Below are positions 16,561 to 26,459 of a stretch of 64,000 bases of DNA, in pieces. Each line of letters starts with the position of its first letter. Within the stretch, counting starts at the first letter, position 1. Made by a program: the position numbers and the translations under genes. This DNA comes from Metapseudomonas boanensis. GTDB taxonomy: Bacteria > Pseudomonadota > Gammaproteobacteria > Pseudomonadales > Pseudomonadaceae. The stretch spans positions 558,001 through 622,000 of the forward strand of contig NZ_JAGTIS010000001.1 of assembly GCF_018704125.1 (NCBI RefSeq). Direction: 5' to 3'. The notes under the pieces are model-generated. The model saw nothing but the letters and a program-made list of their open reading frames with translations, was not told the DNA's origin and did no database searches.

Positions 16561-16730
16561 GACTCTGGCAGGTGTCCATTGATGTGGCAGCAGTTGGCCG
16601 ATCTCACCCGCCCGCTGCGTAGGCAGCCGCGTGAGCACATCCTTCAAATAGGCATACGGGTCATGTCCGTTGAGGCGGGCTGACTGGATCAGACTCATGA
16701 TCGCAGCCGCGCGCTTGCCGCTACGCAGCG
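16561..16730 (-). pseudogene. IS66-family transposase C-terminal remnant
   Basis: The minus strand encodes SGKRAAAIMSLIQSARLNG and then HDPYAYLKDVLTRLPTQRAGEIGQLLPHQW in one frame, the well-conserved tail of IS66 TnpC. Only about 55 residues remain and no other part of an IS66 element is visible. It directly abuts integrase wreckage upstream. Confidence 0.8.
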
Positions 16731-16960
16731 ACCCGGCCCCGCTCCACCATCTTGCGGGAGTAGCGTGCGTCGTCGTTCGTCCGATCAAGATTCAGATGGC
16801 CTCGCCACCTGAACTGCAACGCTTCGCGCTCAGCCTTACGCTTGTCCTGCCCTCGCGTACGTACAGCAAGCCAACCCTTGATGTCGTGGTTGTCCAACTT
16901 CCGGGTGAAGGCTATCCCCTTGCCCGCCAAGTAGACCAGTCCTGTGGCTGCAAGGCCACG
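16731..16960 (-). pseudogene. Second tyrosine-integrase remnant (right edge of island)
   Basis: The minus strand encodes LVYLAGKGIAFTRKLDNHDIKGWLA, which aligns with LAYLAGQRVADTLKMDDRDIKDGLL of the remnant at 3173-3484, then diverges. The first catalytic Arg (GQR) has become GKG and the frame is broken upstream and ends in IS66 sequence. It is a decayed relative of the left integrase and marks the probable right limit of the island. Confidence 0.55.
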
Positions 16961-17219
16961 CTGGCAGCTTCAATGCTGCTACTCATCAATCCGCAGATGT
17001 GGTCATTCATGCTTGATCCAGATCGAGCGATGCCGGGCCAATGGTGCAGCTGACCAGTGGGATGGGGCGCCAAGGCTTACTTGTTAAGCGTGAAGTTTGT
17101 CCATGGAGGGAAGCAAAAGTGCTTGGCCGGTTGTCTGAGGTTCCGCTGGGCCAGGTGCTGTTCGGAAAGCACGCTGACGCGCCGGCTTTCTCTTGGCATC
17201 TCGGAATCGAGGTTTTGGA

Positions 17220-17543
17220 ATGAAGGTAGGACCGTTGCTGGGCATGTTTCTCGTACTTGCCGCTGTTGGCGCCACTGCGGGGGATGCCCTGGCCGATCAT
17301 CGGCGGGATCGAGGTGACGGCGATTGGGCTGACGAATACAGGGACGGTCCTTGCCGGGTCAGGGAGGTGTCCAATGATGGTTACTACAGGAAAGTGATCA
17401 AGTGTCCGCACGGCCGCGGCAAGACTTGGCGGCGTGGCGAATGGCACCGCGATTTCCGGGATGGTCCGTGCCGGGTGAGTATCGACGCCTCGCGCGAGGT
17501 GTACAGGAAAGAGGTGAGATGCAGAGGGCGTGATTACGATTGA
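17220..17543 (+). CDS. Small exported protein with duplicated DGPCRV motif
   Basis: The 107-residue protein begins MKVGPLLGMFLVLAAVGATAG with an apparent signal peptide (cleavage near ALA-DHRRD). The mature part has two copies of a unit of about 38 residues: YRDGPCRVREVSNDGYYRKVIKC and FRDGPCRVSIDASREVYRKEVRC (listed in parts: DGPCRV, then YRK, then a second Cys). Each unit could hold one disulfide. I do not recognise the function. ATG 17220 is chosen over 17193 because it begins the signal peptide. It lies just outside the island. Confidence 0.75.
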   Translation: MKVGPLLGMFLVLAAVGATAGDALADHRRDRGDGDWADEYRDGPCRVREVSNDGYYRKVIKCPHGRGKTWRRGEWHRDFRDGPCRVSIDASREVYRKEVRCRGRDYD

Positions 17544-17619
17544 CGGGCCGCATCGGGTTTGTGACGTTCAGTTCAGGCTTCGGCGAACCAGGCTGTTCTC
17601 GGCTTCCCTCGCGGTAACC

Positions 17620-17645
17620 CCTCTCCCGGAGGGGGAGAGGCTTTT
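17620..17645 (+). terminator. Terminator-like hairpin after the small exported protein gene
   Basis: CCTCTCCC-GGAGG-GGGAGAGG forms an 8-bp stem followed by CTTTTA. The T run is short. Confidence 0.5.
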
Positions 17646-17651
17646 ATGCCA

Positions 17652-17670
17652 AGGGCCGCAAGGCGGCCCT
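17652..17670 (-). terminator. Hairpin downstream of the ABC transporter operon
   Basis: AGGGCCGC-AAG-GCGGCCCT is an 8-bp stem 24 bases past the ATPase stop on the minus strand. It lacks a strong T run, so it may terminate weakly or protect the 3' end. Confidence 0.45.
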
Positions 17671-17693
17671 CAATGCCCGTTACTCATTTGCCG

Positions 17694-18420
<727 letters not shown>

Positions 18421-18428
<8 letters not shown>

Positions 18429-19443
18429 TTTGCGCGAGCCTCCGCTCCAGACGATTGGCGATTTGCGACAGGGGCAGGTTGATGAGCAAGTAGAGCGCGG
18501 CGACGCAGAACCAGATCTCGAAGGTCGAGAAGGAGGTAGTGATTGCCTCGCGACCGCTTTTGGTCAGTTCGGTAATGGCGATCACCGAGACCAGCGAGGT
18601 GTCCTTGACCAGGCTGATGAACTGCCCGGCCAGCGGCGGCAGCACGCGCTTGAGCGCCTGCGGCAGGATCACATGGCGCATCGACTGCCCGGCGGTGAGG
18701 CCCAAGGACCGTGCGGCCTCGTTCTGCCCGCGGGCGATGGACTGCACGCCGGCGCGGATGATTTCGCCGACGTAGGCACCGGTGAACAGTGCCAGCGCCG
18801 CCACCCCGGCGAACTCGCGGGACAGGTTCAGCACCGTGCCGATGAAGAAGTAGAAAATGAAGATCTGCACCAGCAGCGGCGTGCCACGCACCAATTCGAC
18901 ATAGACAGTGGACAGGTCACGCAGGGTCGGGTTTTTCGACAGGCGGCAGAGGCCGGTGAACAGGCCGATCATCAGGCCCAAAGCGCCGGATAGCACGGAA
19001 ATCCAAAGGGTCGTCCAGAGCCCCCAGAACAATGGTCCGGCGGCCCAGTGGCGGGTCACACCTACCACATCACCCTCGGAGACATCGTCGCCCTGTGAAA
19101 CCTGAAGGCTGTCATGCGCAACCAACAGTACCTGCTTGGCTCCCTCATCCCCGACCAGTGTTACGCGGGCATTAGTGCCTTGTTTCTCGATCGCTTCGAC
19201 CCGAGCGTAGCCGGCGGCGCGCTGGGAGTCCTGGGCCTCGTAGGCGAAATACTGCGGTACGCGGTTCCAGCGCCACTCGTAGGACATTAGGGAGGTGGAG
19301 TACCAGAGCCCGTAGGCCAGTGCGATCAGGATCAGACCTGTCAGAAGGTGCCATGGCAGCGAGCTGGTTCCTTGTGAACCTATCCCCGTGGTGCGTTTTG
19401 TGAGCGCTTGCCAAGGCAATTGGAGTCTTTTTTGCGTATTCAT
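18421..19443 (-). CDS. Polar amino-acid ABC transporter permease with periplasmic insertion
   Basis: The 340-residue permease has the HisM/GlnP core with the EAA-type loop ([26 protein letters not shown]). Between the first membrane helix (about residues 33-52) and the second (about 138) there is an extra hydrophilic segment of some 80 residues, presumably periplasmic. Standard members of the family are about 220-240 residues. It is a single permease gene, so it probably works as a homodimer. The gene lies between the binding-protein and ATPase genes. Confidence 0.92.
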
Positions 19444-19524
19444 GGAGAGATCTCAGCCTCAGGCTTCAAGGTTGCAATCGGCTGGGACCTGACATTGATG
19501 CGGCCCCGCCGAGTGCCGTGCTTC

Positions 19525-20316
19525 TTATTCCATTTCCTTGAGCCAGTCCGTGCTCTTGAACCACTTGGCATGGATGCGCGCATAGCTGCCGTCTTCCTTG
19601 GCCTGGCGCAGGTAGTTATTGATCCAGTTGAGGCTGTCGTAATCAGCTTTCTTCAGGCCGAAGGCCAGGGGCTCGTAGGTGAAGGGCTCTTCGAGGAACG
19701 CCAGCTTGCCGGCGCCGGCCTTGTTCACCGCCACCACGTTGTAGGGCGCGTCGTAGATGAAGGCGTCCGCCTTGCCGTTGACCACGTCCATCACCGCTTC
19801 CTGCTCGTTTTCGAAGCCGTGGTACTGGGCCTTGGCGATCAGTTTCTTGGCGACCATTTCGCCGGTGGTGCCAATCTTCGAGGTGATGCGGTACTGGGCG
19901 TCGTTGAGGTCCTTGTAGGACTTGATCTTGCCTTGCAGCTCCTTGCGGATCAGCAGGGTCTGGCCGACCACGATGAAGGGCTCGGAGAAGTTGATGCGCA
20001 GGTTGCGCTCCTGGGTCAGGGTCATGCCGGAGCCGATCATGTCGAACTTGTCGGTCAGCAGCGCCGGAATGATGCCGTCGTAGCTGGTGGACACCAGCTC
20101 CAGCTTCACGCCCATCGACTTGGCCATGGCCTTCAGCAGGTCGACTTCGAAGCCGATGATCTCACCGCGCTTGTTGGTCATCTCGAAGGGCATGTAGGTG
20201 GGGTCCATGCCGACCCGCAAAGTGCCGCGCTTGACCGCATCGTCGATGGCGCCAGCGTGTGCCAAACCGGTGAGCGCGCAGGCTGAAAGCAAAAGCATCG
20301 AGAAGATTTTTCTCAT
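19525..20316 (-). CDS. Amino-acid ABC transporter substrate-binding protein
   Basis: The 263-residue SBP_bac_3 protein has a signal peptide (MRKIFSMLLLSACALTGLAHA), then LRVGMDPTYMPFEM and the family region GEIIGFEVDLLKAMA. The ligand is probably a polar amino acid or similar small solute. The ATG at 20316 is better placed from AGAAGAG than the in-frame ATG at 20322. It is the first gene of the operon; a TGTA-N2-TACA box lies 64 bases upstream. Confidence 0.93.
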   Translation of the reverse strand: MRKIFSMLLLSACALTGLAHAGAIDDAVKRGTLRVGMDPTYMPFEMTNKRGEIIGFEVDLLKAMAKSMGVKLELVSTSYDGIIPALLTDKFDMIGSGMTLTQERNLRINFSEPFIVVGQTLLIRKELQGKIKSYKDLNDAQYRITSKIGTTGEMVAKKLIAKAQYHGFENEQEAVMDVVNGKADAFIYDAPYNVVAVNKAGAGKLAFLEEPFTYEPLAFGLKKADYDSLNWINNYLRQAKEDGSYARIHAKWFKSTDWLKEME

Positions 20317-20379
20317 GGGCATCTCTTCTTGTTGTACAGGTAGGGTATTTGTGCGGACACGTCAGTAAATGACAGGACC

Positions 20380-20389
20380 TGTATATACA
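20380..20389. promoter_or_regulatory. TGTA-N2-TACA palindrome upstream of the ABC operon
   Basis: TGTATATACA is a perfect palindrome of the TGTA-N2-TACA type bound by HutC and related GntR regulators in Pseudomonas. It lies in the operon's promoter region. No GntR gene is in the window, so the regulator is unknown. Confidence 0.4.
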
Positions 20390-21196
20390 ATGCAAGGCGC
20401 GGACCAATTCTGCGTGCCATGCTGGAACCCTTACTCATACGGGGCGGCGGCGAATACTGGTGGTAACTTCCTGGTGTTGGAAACCACAGCTTGCTACTTG
20501 GCGTTACTGCTGATGGGTATTTTTTTCTCGCTCGGCATATCTCCGCCCATGGATTGCTACCGCCCGGCAGAGGTGCCTGGTACGAATCGCTAGGCGTTCG
20601 GTGGCCTCAAGCTCCTTCATGGCTTGAGACGGTGGCCTGCTTTGAAGAAAACAATCTAATAATCGCCTGGCGAGGACGAGGGGGGTTGCTATCTTTAATT
20701 TAGTAGGTGGGTACGCAGACTGATGCGCAAGTGGATAGCAAGGAAACGTGGGGCGCGTTCCCAAGGGTACACGGTTAGAAAGATCTCCAAGATGAGACCC
20801 AGCCCTTACGCCGTGTGAAGCAGAAGAGGTCAAATCTTTTCTGTCAGAGTCCTGATAAACCTTGCAAGCCGGAGACCAGCGCCGGCCACCTACTATCAAC
20901 GACCCAAAGCCCGCCGCGCGCGGGCTTTTCTTTGTCGGATGCCGGGCCATCATGATGTGAATTGATTGGGCGAGGGGGAGGCGTCGGCAAGTCACTCCCG
21001 GCAGTGTCATGGCGAGTGTCCCTACTGGACGGCGCGGTTAAAGCTTCCGGCTAACCGGCGAGGCAGGTAGCATAGCGCTTCTGTCTGGCCTTTCATGCAG
21101 GATTGTATGTCGGGTCTGAAGCCGCAGTGCGGTTGTTCTGTATTATTGGTTGGATAGTTCAGCCATGGAGGGACCTGAGTTACTCAGGGGAATGAG
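20390..21196. other. Long region without an assigned gene; contains one strong terminator
   Basis: About 800 bases hold no convincing gene. A minus-strand open frame at 20504-21010 has an unlikely composition and runs through the terminator hairpin at 20906-20933. The terminator shows that something is transcribed on the plus strand before it, so an unannotated RNA between about 20450 and 20930 is possible. I cannot match it to a known RNA. Confidence 0.4.
20906..20933 (+). terminator. Rho-independent terminator in unassigned region
   Basis: AAAGCCCGC-CGCGC-GCGGGCTTT is a perfect 9-bp stem followed by TCTTT. Confidence 0.8.
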
Positions 21197-21490
21197 ATGA
21201 GTCGAATGGAATCGAAAGAACAGCAACTCGTGCGTTTGCTGAGCCTGGCAACCCGCAGTCTTACGCACCTCACTGCAGCAATGAGCGAAATGTCGTTCGA
21301 GATGATGCGCAGTGAGGACCCGGCTGTGAAAAGTGCAGGAAGCCGGATGATCGATCATCTGTCGGCCATTGGCGCGGGGCTCGACCAGCATTGGTCGATG
21401 CTCGCTGCTTACAGTGACAAGCCGCTTCCCTACGAAAACAACGAGGCTCTGGTCGAGGTCGAGCTCACGGATGTGGTGGCCTTACCCTGA
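21197..21490 (+). CDS. Hypothetical 97-residue helical protein
   Basis: The protein MSRMESKEQQLVRLLSLATR... is soluble, mostly amphipathic helix, with repeated Met and Ser and a C-terminal acidic tail. It has no signal peptide or known motif. A plausible ribosome site (CAGGGGAATGAG) precedes ATG 21197, and codon use is like the neighbouring genes. I do not recognise a family. Confidence 0.6.
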   Translation: MSRMESKEQQLVRLLSLATRSLTHLTAAMSEMSFEMMRSEDPAVKSAGSRMIDHLSAIGAGLDQHWSMLAAYSDKPLPYENNEALVEVELTDVVALP

Positions 21491-21877
21491 GCCGGGGTCC
21501 CGATCCTCTGCTGCCACCCCTGAATTTTTCGCGCTTCTTGCTTCTGTCATCTGGCTGCCACCGCCTGGTCATCTGGAATATCTGCAATACCTGGATCCAC
21601 CTGCCCAGGCTGGAGGATTTGGCGGTGCGCCTGAGCGTGATCGGTGCCAGGTATCGGGTGGGAGCAGTTCCGCCAGCCGAACTTCGAGCCAATCCGTGGT
21701 CTTATGCGCATGCCCGCGATCTTCCATGGACGCAACCTTTTCGAGCCGGCGTATGCGGCTGGATGGGGTTTCAGCTATCGGGGCTTTGAACGGCCCACAA
21801 GTGGGCATTGTAAGGCGTGTGCCGCGTGATTAGACTGCGCGGCAATTTGCCAACCCTTCAACATTTCAAGGTACGAA
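21491..21877. other. Region before galU without a recognised gene
   Basis: These 387 bases contain only overlapping short frames with no family resemblance. It presumably includes the galU promoter. The galU start is preceded by CAAGGT. Confidence 0.5.
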
Positions 21878-22717
21878 ATGATCAAGAAATGCCTGTTCCC
21901 CGCTGCTGGTTACGGTACTCGCTTCCTGCCAGCAACCAAGGCGATGCCCAAGGAAATGCTGCCAGTGGTAAACAAACCACTGATCCAGTACGGCGTTGAA
22001 GAGGCCCTCGACGCTGGTCTCAATGAGATTTCCATCGTTACCGGTCGTGGCAAGCGTGCGCTCGAAGACCATTTTGACATCAGCTACGAGCTGGAACATC
22101 AGATTCGCGGTACCGACAAGGAGAAATACCTGGTTGGCATCCGTCGCCTGATCGACGAGTGCAGCTTCTCCTACACCCGCCAGGTCGAAATGAAGGGCCT
22201 GGGCCACGCCATCCTCAGCGGTCGCCCACTGATTGGTGATGAGCCGTTCGCCGTGGTGCTGGCCGATGACCTGTGCCTGAACCTCGGCGGCGATGGCGTA
22301 CTGACCCAGATGGTGAAGCTGTACAACCAGTTCCGTTGCTCCATCGTCGCCATTCAGGAAGTGCCGCCGGAGGAAACCTCCAAGTACGGCGTGATCTCCG
22401 GCGAGATGATCCGTGACGACATCTACCGTGTGAACAGCATGGTCGAGAAGCCCAAGCCGGAAGATGCCCCGTCCAACCTGGCAATCATCGGTCGTTACAT
22501 CCTCACTCCCGACATTTTCCAACTGATCGAGGAAACCGAGCCGGGCAAAGGCGGTGAAATCCAGATCACCGACGCGCTGATGAAGCAGGCCCAGGACGGT
22601 TGCGTATTGGCTTACAAATTCAAGGGCAAGCGCTTCGACTGCGGTGGTGCGGAAGGCTATATCGACGCCACCAACTACTGCTTCGAGAACCTCTACAAGA
22701 CCGGCAAGGCTTACTGA
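21878..22717 (+). CDS. galU: UTP-glucose-1-phosphate uridylyltransferase
   Basis: GalU makes UDP-glucose for LPS core, exopolysaccharide and trehalose synthesis. The 279-residue protein has the nucleotidyltransferase signature GYGTRFLPATKAMPKEMLP, the DD pair in VVLADDLCLN and the sugar-phosphate Lys in MVEKP. Length and sequence are typical of Pseudomonas GalU. It is a single gene ended by a strong terminator; gor and a VOC gene follow, as in P. aeruginosa. Confidence 0.97.
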   Translation: MIKKCLFPAAGYGTRFLPATKAMPKEMLPVVNKPLIQYGVEEALDAGLNEISIVTGRGKRALEDHFDISYELEHQIRGTDKEKYLVGIRRLIDECSFSYTRQVEMKGLGHAILSGRPLIGDEPFAVVLADDLCLNLGGDGVLTQMVKLYNQFRCSIVAIQEVPPEETSKYGVISGEMIRDDIYRVNSMVEKPKPEDAPSNLAIIGRYILTPDIFQLIEETEPGKGGEIQITDALMKQAQDGCVLAYKFKGKRFDCGGAEGYIDATNYCFENLYKTGKAY

Positions 22718-22733
22718 TCGATCTTGTCGATGA

Positions 22734-22766
22734 ATGAAAGAGCCCCGCAATGCGGGGCTCTTTCAT
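22734..22766 (+). terminator. Terminator after galU
   Basis: A 15-bp perfect stem, ATGAAAGAGCCCCGC / GCGGGGCTCTTTCAT with an AAT loop. Confidence 0.9.
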
Positions 22767-22890
22767 TTGAAGGGGCTGGGGTAATCGTTTTGCCCGCCAT
22801 TGCTGCGAAAGCGTGTGGATGCGAACTCGTTCGTAAAGCAGGCCGCCGGTCTGCCCATCAACCTTTATTGGGGCTGCTGCCCGATTCCGC

Positions 22891-23313
22891 TCAGGGTATC
22901 GGCAATGCTTCCGAGCCTGGGCCCAGCGGCTGGCCGTAGCTGAACTCCACGTAGTTCCCGGCCGGATCACGCAGGCCGCAGTAGTAACCGACGGGGTAAG
23001 GCTCATCCCGGGGGGGCCAAATCAGGCAGCCGGCGGCCTCGGCCTGTGCGGCGATGGAGTCGACGCTCTCGCGGCTTTCGACGGCGAAGCCGAAGTGGCT
23101 GTAGTCGTCTGTTGCCAGGTGCCGGTCCTGGCCGCCCGGCATCATCACCAGGATGAACTGGTGTTCCTTGCCCGGCTCGGCCATCCAGACAATCCTCGAC
23201 CCTTTGCCGGCGCGCTCGTGGATGACACGCATTCCGCAGAACGTCGCATAGAAGTCGATGCAGGGCTGCAGCTGTGGAACGTGCAGCGCGATATGGGTCA
23301 GGGTGGGGCGCAT
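22891..23313 (-). CDS. VOC-family ring-cleaving-dioxygenase/glyoxalase-like protein
   Basis: The 140-residue single VOC module has His in LTHIALHVPQL, a second region SHFGFAVESRESVDS and Glu in NYVEFSYGQ, giving the usual His/His/Glu metal set. It is the likely orthologue of the VOC gene between galU and gor in P. aeruginosa. Its substrate is unknown. The start 23313 has GGAGG ten bases upstream. It is divergent from gor, with a 94-base promoter region between. Confidence 0.85.
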   Translation of the reverse strand: MRPTLTHIALHVPQLQPCIDFYATFCGMRVIHERAGKGSRIVWMAEPGKEHQFILVMMPGGQDRHLATDDYSHFGFAVESRESVDSIAAQAEAAGCLIWPPRDEPYPVGYYCGLRDPAGNYVEFSYGQPLGPGSEALPIP

Positions 23314-23407
23314 GGGCAGTCCTCCTTCGATGATCCAAGGATAGGCTCGGCAACTGGCCAGAGACAGATCTTCCGGTATGCTGGCAACCTGTTTCTGGAG
23401 ACTTTTC

Positions 23408-24766
23408 ATGGCTTACGACTTCGACCTTTTCGTCATTGGTGCTGGTTCCGGCGGTGTTCGTGCTGCGCGATTCGCGGCCGGTTTTGGTGCCCGAGTGGCC
23501 GTCGCCGAGAGCCGCTATCTGGGCGGCACTTGCGTCAACGTCGGCTGTGTGCCGAAGAAGCTGCTGGTCTATGGCGCTCATTTCGCCGAAGACTTCGAGC
23601 AGGCCAAGGGATTCGGCTGGTCGCTGGCAGAGGCTGGTTTCGATTGGCCAACCTTGATCGCTAACAAGAACCGAGAAATCCATCGGCTCAATGGCATTTA
23701 TCGAAATCTGCTGGTCAACAGTGGTGTCACGCTGTTGGAGGGCCATGCCCGCCTGGTCGATCCGCACACGGTAGAGGTCGATGGCCAGCGCTGCACTGCC
23801 CGTAACATCCTCATTGCCACCGGTGGCTGGCCGCAGATTCCCGACATCCCGGGGCGCGAGCATGCCATCAGCTCCAATGAAGCTTTCTTCCTCGAACGCT
23901 TGCCCAAGCGTGTGCTGGTAGTGGGTGGCGGCTACATCGCTGTCGAGTTCGCTTCGATTTTCCACGGCCTGGGTGCACAGACTTCATTGCTCTATCGCAA
24001 AGAGCTGTTCCTGCGTGGCTTCGATGATGCGGTGCGCCATCACCTGCGCGATGAGCTGGGCAAGAAGGGCCTCAACCTGCAATTCAACACCGACATCACC
24101 CATATCGAGAGGCAGCCCGACGGCAGCTTGCTGGTGACGCTCAAGGATGGCCGACACCTGGAAACCGATTGTGTGTTCTACGCCACGGGGCGCCGGCCCA
24201 TGCTCGACAATCTGGGCCTGGAAAACACGAGTGTCGAACTGGACCCCCGCGGATTCATCAAGGTCGATGAGCAATATCAGACCACAGAGCCGTCGATCCT
24301 GGCATTGGGCGATGTGATCGGTCGCGTGCAGCTCACCCCGGTGGCCCTGGCGGAAGGGATGGCCGTTGCCCGTCGGTTGTTCAAGCCGGAGGAATATCGC
24401 CCGGTGGACTACGCCATGATTCCGACCGCCGTGTTCAGCCTTCCGAATATCGGCACGGTTGGCTTGACCGAGGATCAGGCACGCTCACAGGGCTACAAGG
24501 TGAAGGTTTTCGAAAGCCGCTTCCGGCCGATGAAACTGACGCTCACCGAGTGCCAGGAGCGTACCCTGATGAAGCTGGTGGTGGATGTCGACAGCGACCG
24601 CGTTCTCGGTTGCCACATGGTCGGGCCGGAGGCCGGCGAGATCGTCCAGGGCTTGGCCGTTGCGCTCAAGGCAGGCGCCACCAAGCAGATCTTCGACGAG
24701 ACCATTGGCGTGCATCCAACGGCAGCCGAAGAGTTCGTGACCATGCGTTCGCCAGTGGGGGCCTGA
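23408..24766 (+). CDS. gor: Glutathione reductase
   Basis: The 452-residue flavoprotein reduces glutathione disulfide with NADPH. It has the FAD motif [15 protein letters not shown], the redox disulfide in [13 protein letters not shown], the NADPH motif [12 protein letters not shown] followed by Arg in [12 protein letters not shown], and the C-terminal active-site [14 protein letters not shown] 23408 lies after CTGGAG and gives the normal start [12 protein letters not shown] and VOC genes follow in the same direction. Confidence 0.97.
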   Translation: MAYDFDLFVIGAGSGGVRAARFAAGFGARVAVAESRYLGGTCVNVGCVPKKLLVYGAHFAEDFEQAKGFGWSLAEAGFDWPTLIANKNREIHRLNGIYRNLLVNSGVTLLEGHARLVDPHTVEVDGQRCTARNILIATGGWPQIPDIPGREHAISSNEAFFLERLPKRVLVVGGGYIAVEFASIFHGLGAQTSLLYRKELFLRGFDDAVRHHLRDELGKKGLNLQFNTDITHIERQPDGSLLVTLKDGRHLETDCVFYATGRRPMLDNLGLENTSVELDPRGFIKVDEQYQTTEPSILALGDVIGRVQLTPVALAEGMAVARRLFKPEEYRPVDYAMIPTAVFSLPNIGTVGLTEDQARSQGYKVKVFESRFRPMKLTLTECQERTLMKLVVDVDSDRVLGCHMVGPEAGEIVQGLAVALKAGATKQIFDETIGVHPTAAEEFVTMRSPVGA

Positions 24767-24773
24767 GCAGAGC

Positions 24774-25397
24774 ATGGGCCCGCTTTTCTATTTCTCCGAC
24801 CTCTTCGGTGTGGCAGTTTTCGCCATTACCGGTGCGCTGATGGCCGGTCGGAAGTCCATGGACCTGTTCGGCGTCCTGGTCATCGCCATCATCACGGCGC
24901 TGGGTGGTGGCACCCTGCGCGATGTGATCCTCGGCAACCATCCGGTGAGCTGGATCCGTGACGACACCTACATCCTGATCGCGTCCCTGGCGGCGGTAGG
25001 TACCGTGCTGTGGGTGCGCCTGACTCGGCCCATCAATGAAACCGGGCTGCTGCTGGCGGATGCCTTCGGCCTGGCGGTGTTCACGGTCTATGGCACCGAG
25101 GTAGCCCTGCAGCACCACCTGCAACCGGGCACGGCGGTGATCATGGGCGTGATCACCGCGGTTGCGGGTGGGGTGATGCGCGACATCATCTGCAACGAGA
25201 TTCCGCTGATCTTCCAGAAAGAGATCTACGCCATCGCCTGTATTGCCGGCTCATTGGCCTTCATCGGCCTGCGTGAGCTGATCTTGCCCGCCTGGCTGGT
25301 AACCCTGCTGGCGATGTCGGTGGTTCTGCTGATCCGTCTGGCGGCAATTCACTGGCGGCTGTCGCTGCCGCGTTTTCATCTGTTGGACAGGGACTGA
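24774..25397 (+). CDS. TRIC-type cation channel (UPF0126) membrane protein
   Basis: The 207-residue integral membrane protein has about seven hydrophobic segments and two internal repeats with GG-x-LRDVI (GGGTLRDVILG and AGGVMRDIICNEIP), the marks of the YadS/UPF0126 family. Bacterial TRIC homologues form potassium-permeable trimers. The gene follows gor after seven bases and precedes a VOC gene by four, so the three are probably one transcript. Confidence 0.9.
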   Translation: MGPLFYFSDLFGVAVFAITGALMAGRKSMDLFGVLVIAIITALGGGTLRDVILGNHPVSWIRDDTYILIASLAAVGTVLWVRLTRPINETGLLLADAFGLAVFTVYGTEVALQHHLQPGTAVIMGVITAVAGGVMRDIICNEIPLIFQKEIYAIACIAGSLAFIGLRELILPAWLVTLLAMSVVLLIRLAAIHWRLSLPRFHLLDRD

Positions 25398-25401
25398 ACC
25401 C

Positions 25402-25782
25402 ATGCTGGAGCGAATCGATCATCTGGTGCTCACCGTGGAAGACATCCCGCGCACCGTGGATTTCTATCAGCGTGTGCTGGGCATGCGTCATGAAACCTTT
25501 GGCAATGGACGCAGTGCGCTGGTGTTCGGCCAGCAGAAGTTCAACCTGCACCAGGTGGGCAGAGAGTTCGAACCCAAGGCCACACGCCCGGTACCCGGCG
25601 CAATCGATCTCTGCCTGATCACGCGCTGGCCGCTGGAGCGAGTGCTGGATCACCTGGCGGAGCAGGGTGTCGATGTCGAGGAGGGACCCGTAGCGCGTAC
25701 CGGAGCTCTTGGACCAATCGAATCGGTGTATTTTCGTGATCCCGACGGCAACCTCATCGAGGTCGGCCGTTACCCGGACTGA
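25402..25782 (+). CDS. VOC-family protein
   Basis: The 126-residue VOC protein has the pattern ERIDHLVLTVEDIPRTVDFYQRVLGM, NLHQVG, DLCLIT and FRDPDGNLIEVGRY, with His, His and Glu as candidate metal ligands. It resembles small glyoxalase/fosfomycin-resistance-like proteins of unknown substrate. It is the last gene of the gor-TRIC group. Confidence 0.88.
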   Translation: MLERIDHLVLTVEDIPRTVDFYQRVLGMRHETFGNGRSALVFGQQKFNLHQVGREFEPKATRPVPGAIDLCLITRWPLERVLDHLAEQGVDVEEGPVARTGALGPIESVYFRDPDGNLIEVGRYPD

Positions 25783-25949
25783 TTGCCCGGCTCGCTCTGA
25801 AACCAACCGTGTAGTCCAGACTTCAGTCCGGGCTACGCGGCTGGTCACTGCCGTTTGCTCGCCTGGAGGGGCAGACTGGGCTCCGAGTTGGCATTCCGTA
25901 TTCATCTACTAGAGTTTCGAGATACGACAACTTCCGCAGGTGTTGCGGC

Positions 25950-26459
25950 ATGTTCGACGCCATACGGGCCTACGTAAGGGCAGTGGAGTGGTTCAATCGC
26001 CTGATTGGGCGGTTCGCCATGTACCTGATCTTCGTGATGCTGGGCGTACTGTTGTACTCCTCCGTCTCAAAGACGTTCTTCCAGCCCTCCATCTGGACCC
26101 TGGAGTCCGCGCAGTTCCTCATGGTCGCCTATTTCCTGCTTGGCGGCGCCTATTCCATGCAGCTGGACGCCCATGTGCGCATGGACCTGCTTTACAGCCA
26201 CCTGAAGCCCCGGACCCGGGCGATCCTCGATGCGCTGACCGTGGTCTTCCTCCTCTTCTACCTGGTGATGCTGTTATACGGCGGGGTCTCCTCGAGCCAG
26301 TACGCGCTCGAATACAAGGAAACCAGCTATTCCTCCTGGTCGCCGCAGATGGCGCCGATCAAGCTGATCATGACCTTTGGCATCCTGCTCATGCTGCTAC
26401 AGGCTACCGCCACTTTCTTCCGGGACCTCGCCATCGCCCTCGGCAGGGAGCTGCCATGA
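25950..26459 (+). CDS. TRAP transporter small permease (DctQ-like)
   Basis: The 169-residue protein has four hydrophobic helices and the DctQ pattern in TLESAQFLMVAYFLLGGAY and DAHVRMDLLYSHL. It links the periplasmic binding protein to the large permease. Its stop overlaps the dctM start (ATGA), showing translational coupling. Confidence 0.92.
   Translation: MFDAIRAYVRAVEWFNRLIGRFAMYLIFVMLGVLLYSSVSKTFFQPSIWTLESAQFLMVAYFLLGGAYSMQLDAHVRMDLLYSHLKPRTRAILDALTVVFLLFYLVMLLYGGVSSSQYALEYKETSYSSWSPQMAPIKLIMTFGILLMLLQATATFFRDLAIALGRELP

Noticed and set aside
17084-17447. Minus-strand frames between the island edge and the ABC operon
   Set aside because: They overlap the signal-peptide gene at 17220 on the other strand and show no domain.
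20504-21010. Minus-strand 168-codon open frame
   Set aside because: It runs through a strong plus-strand terminator hairpin, has a composition rich in Arg, Ser and Pro unlike its neighbours, and shows no recognisable domain.
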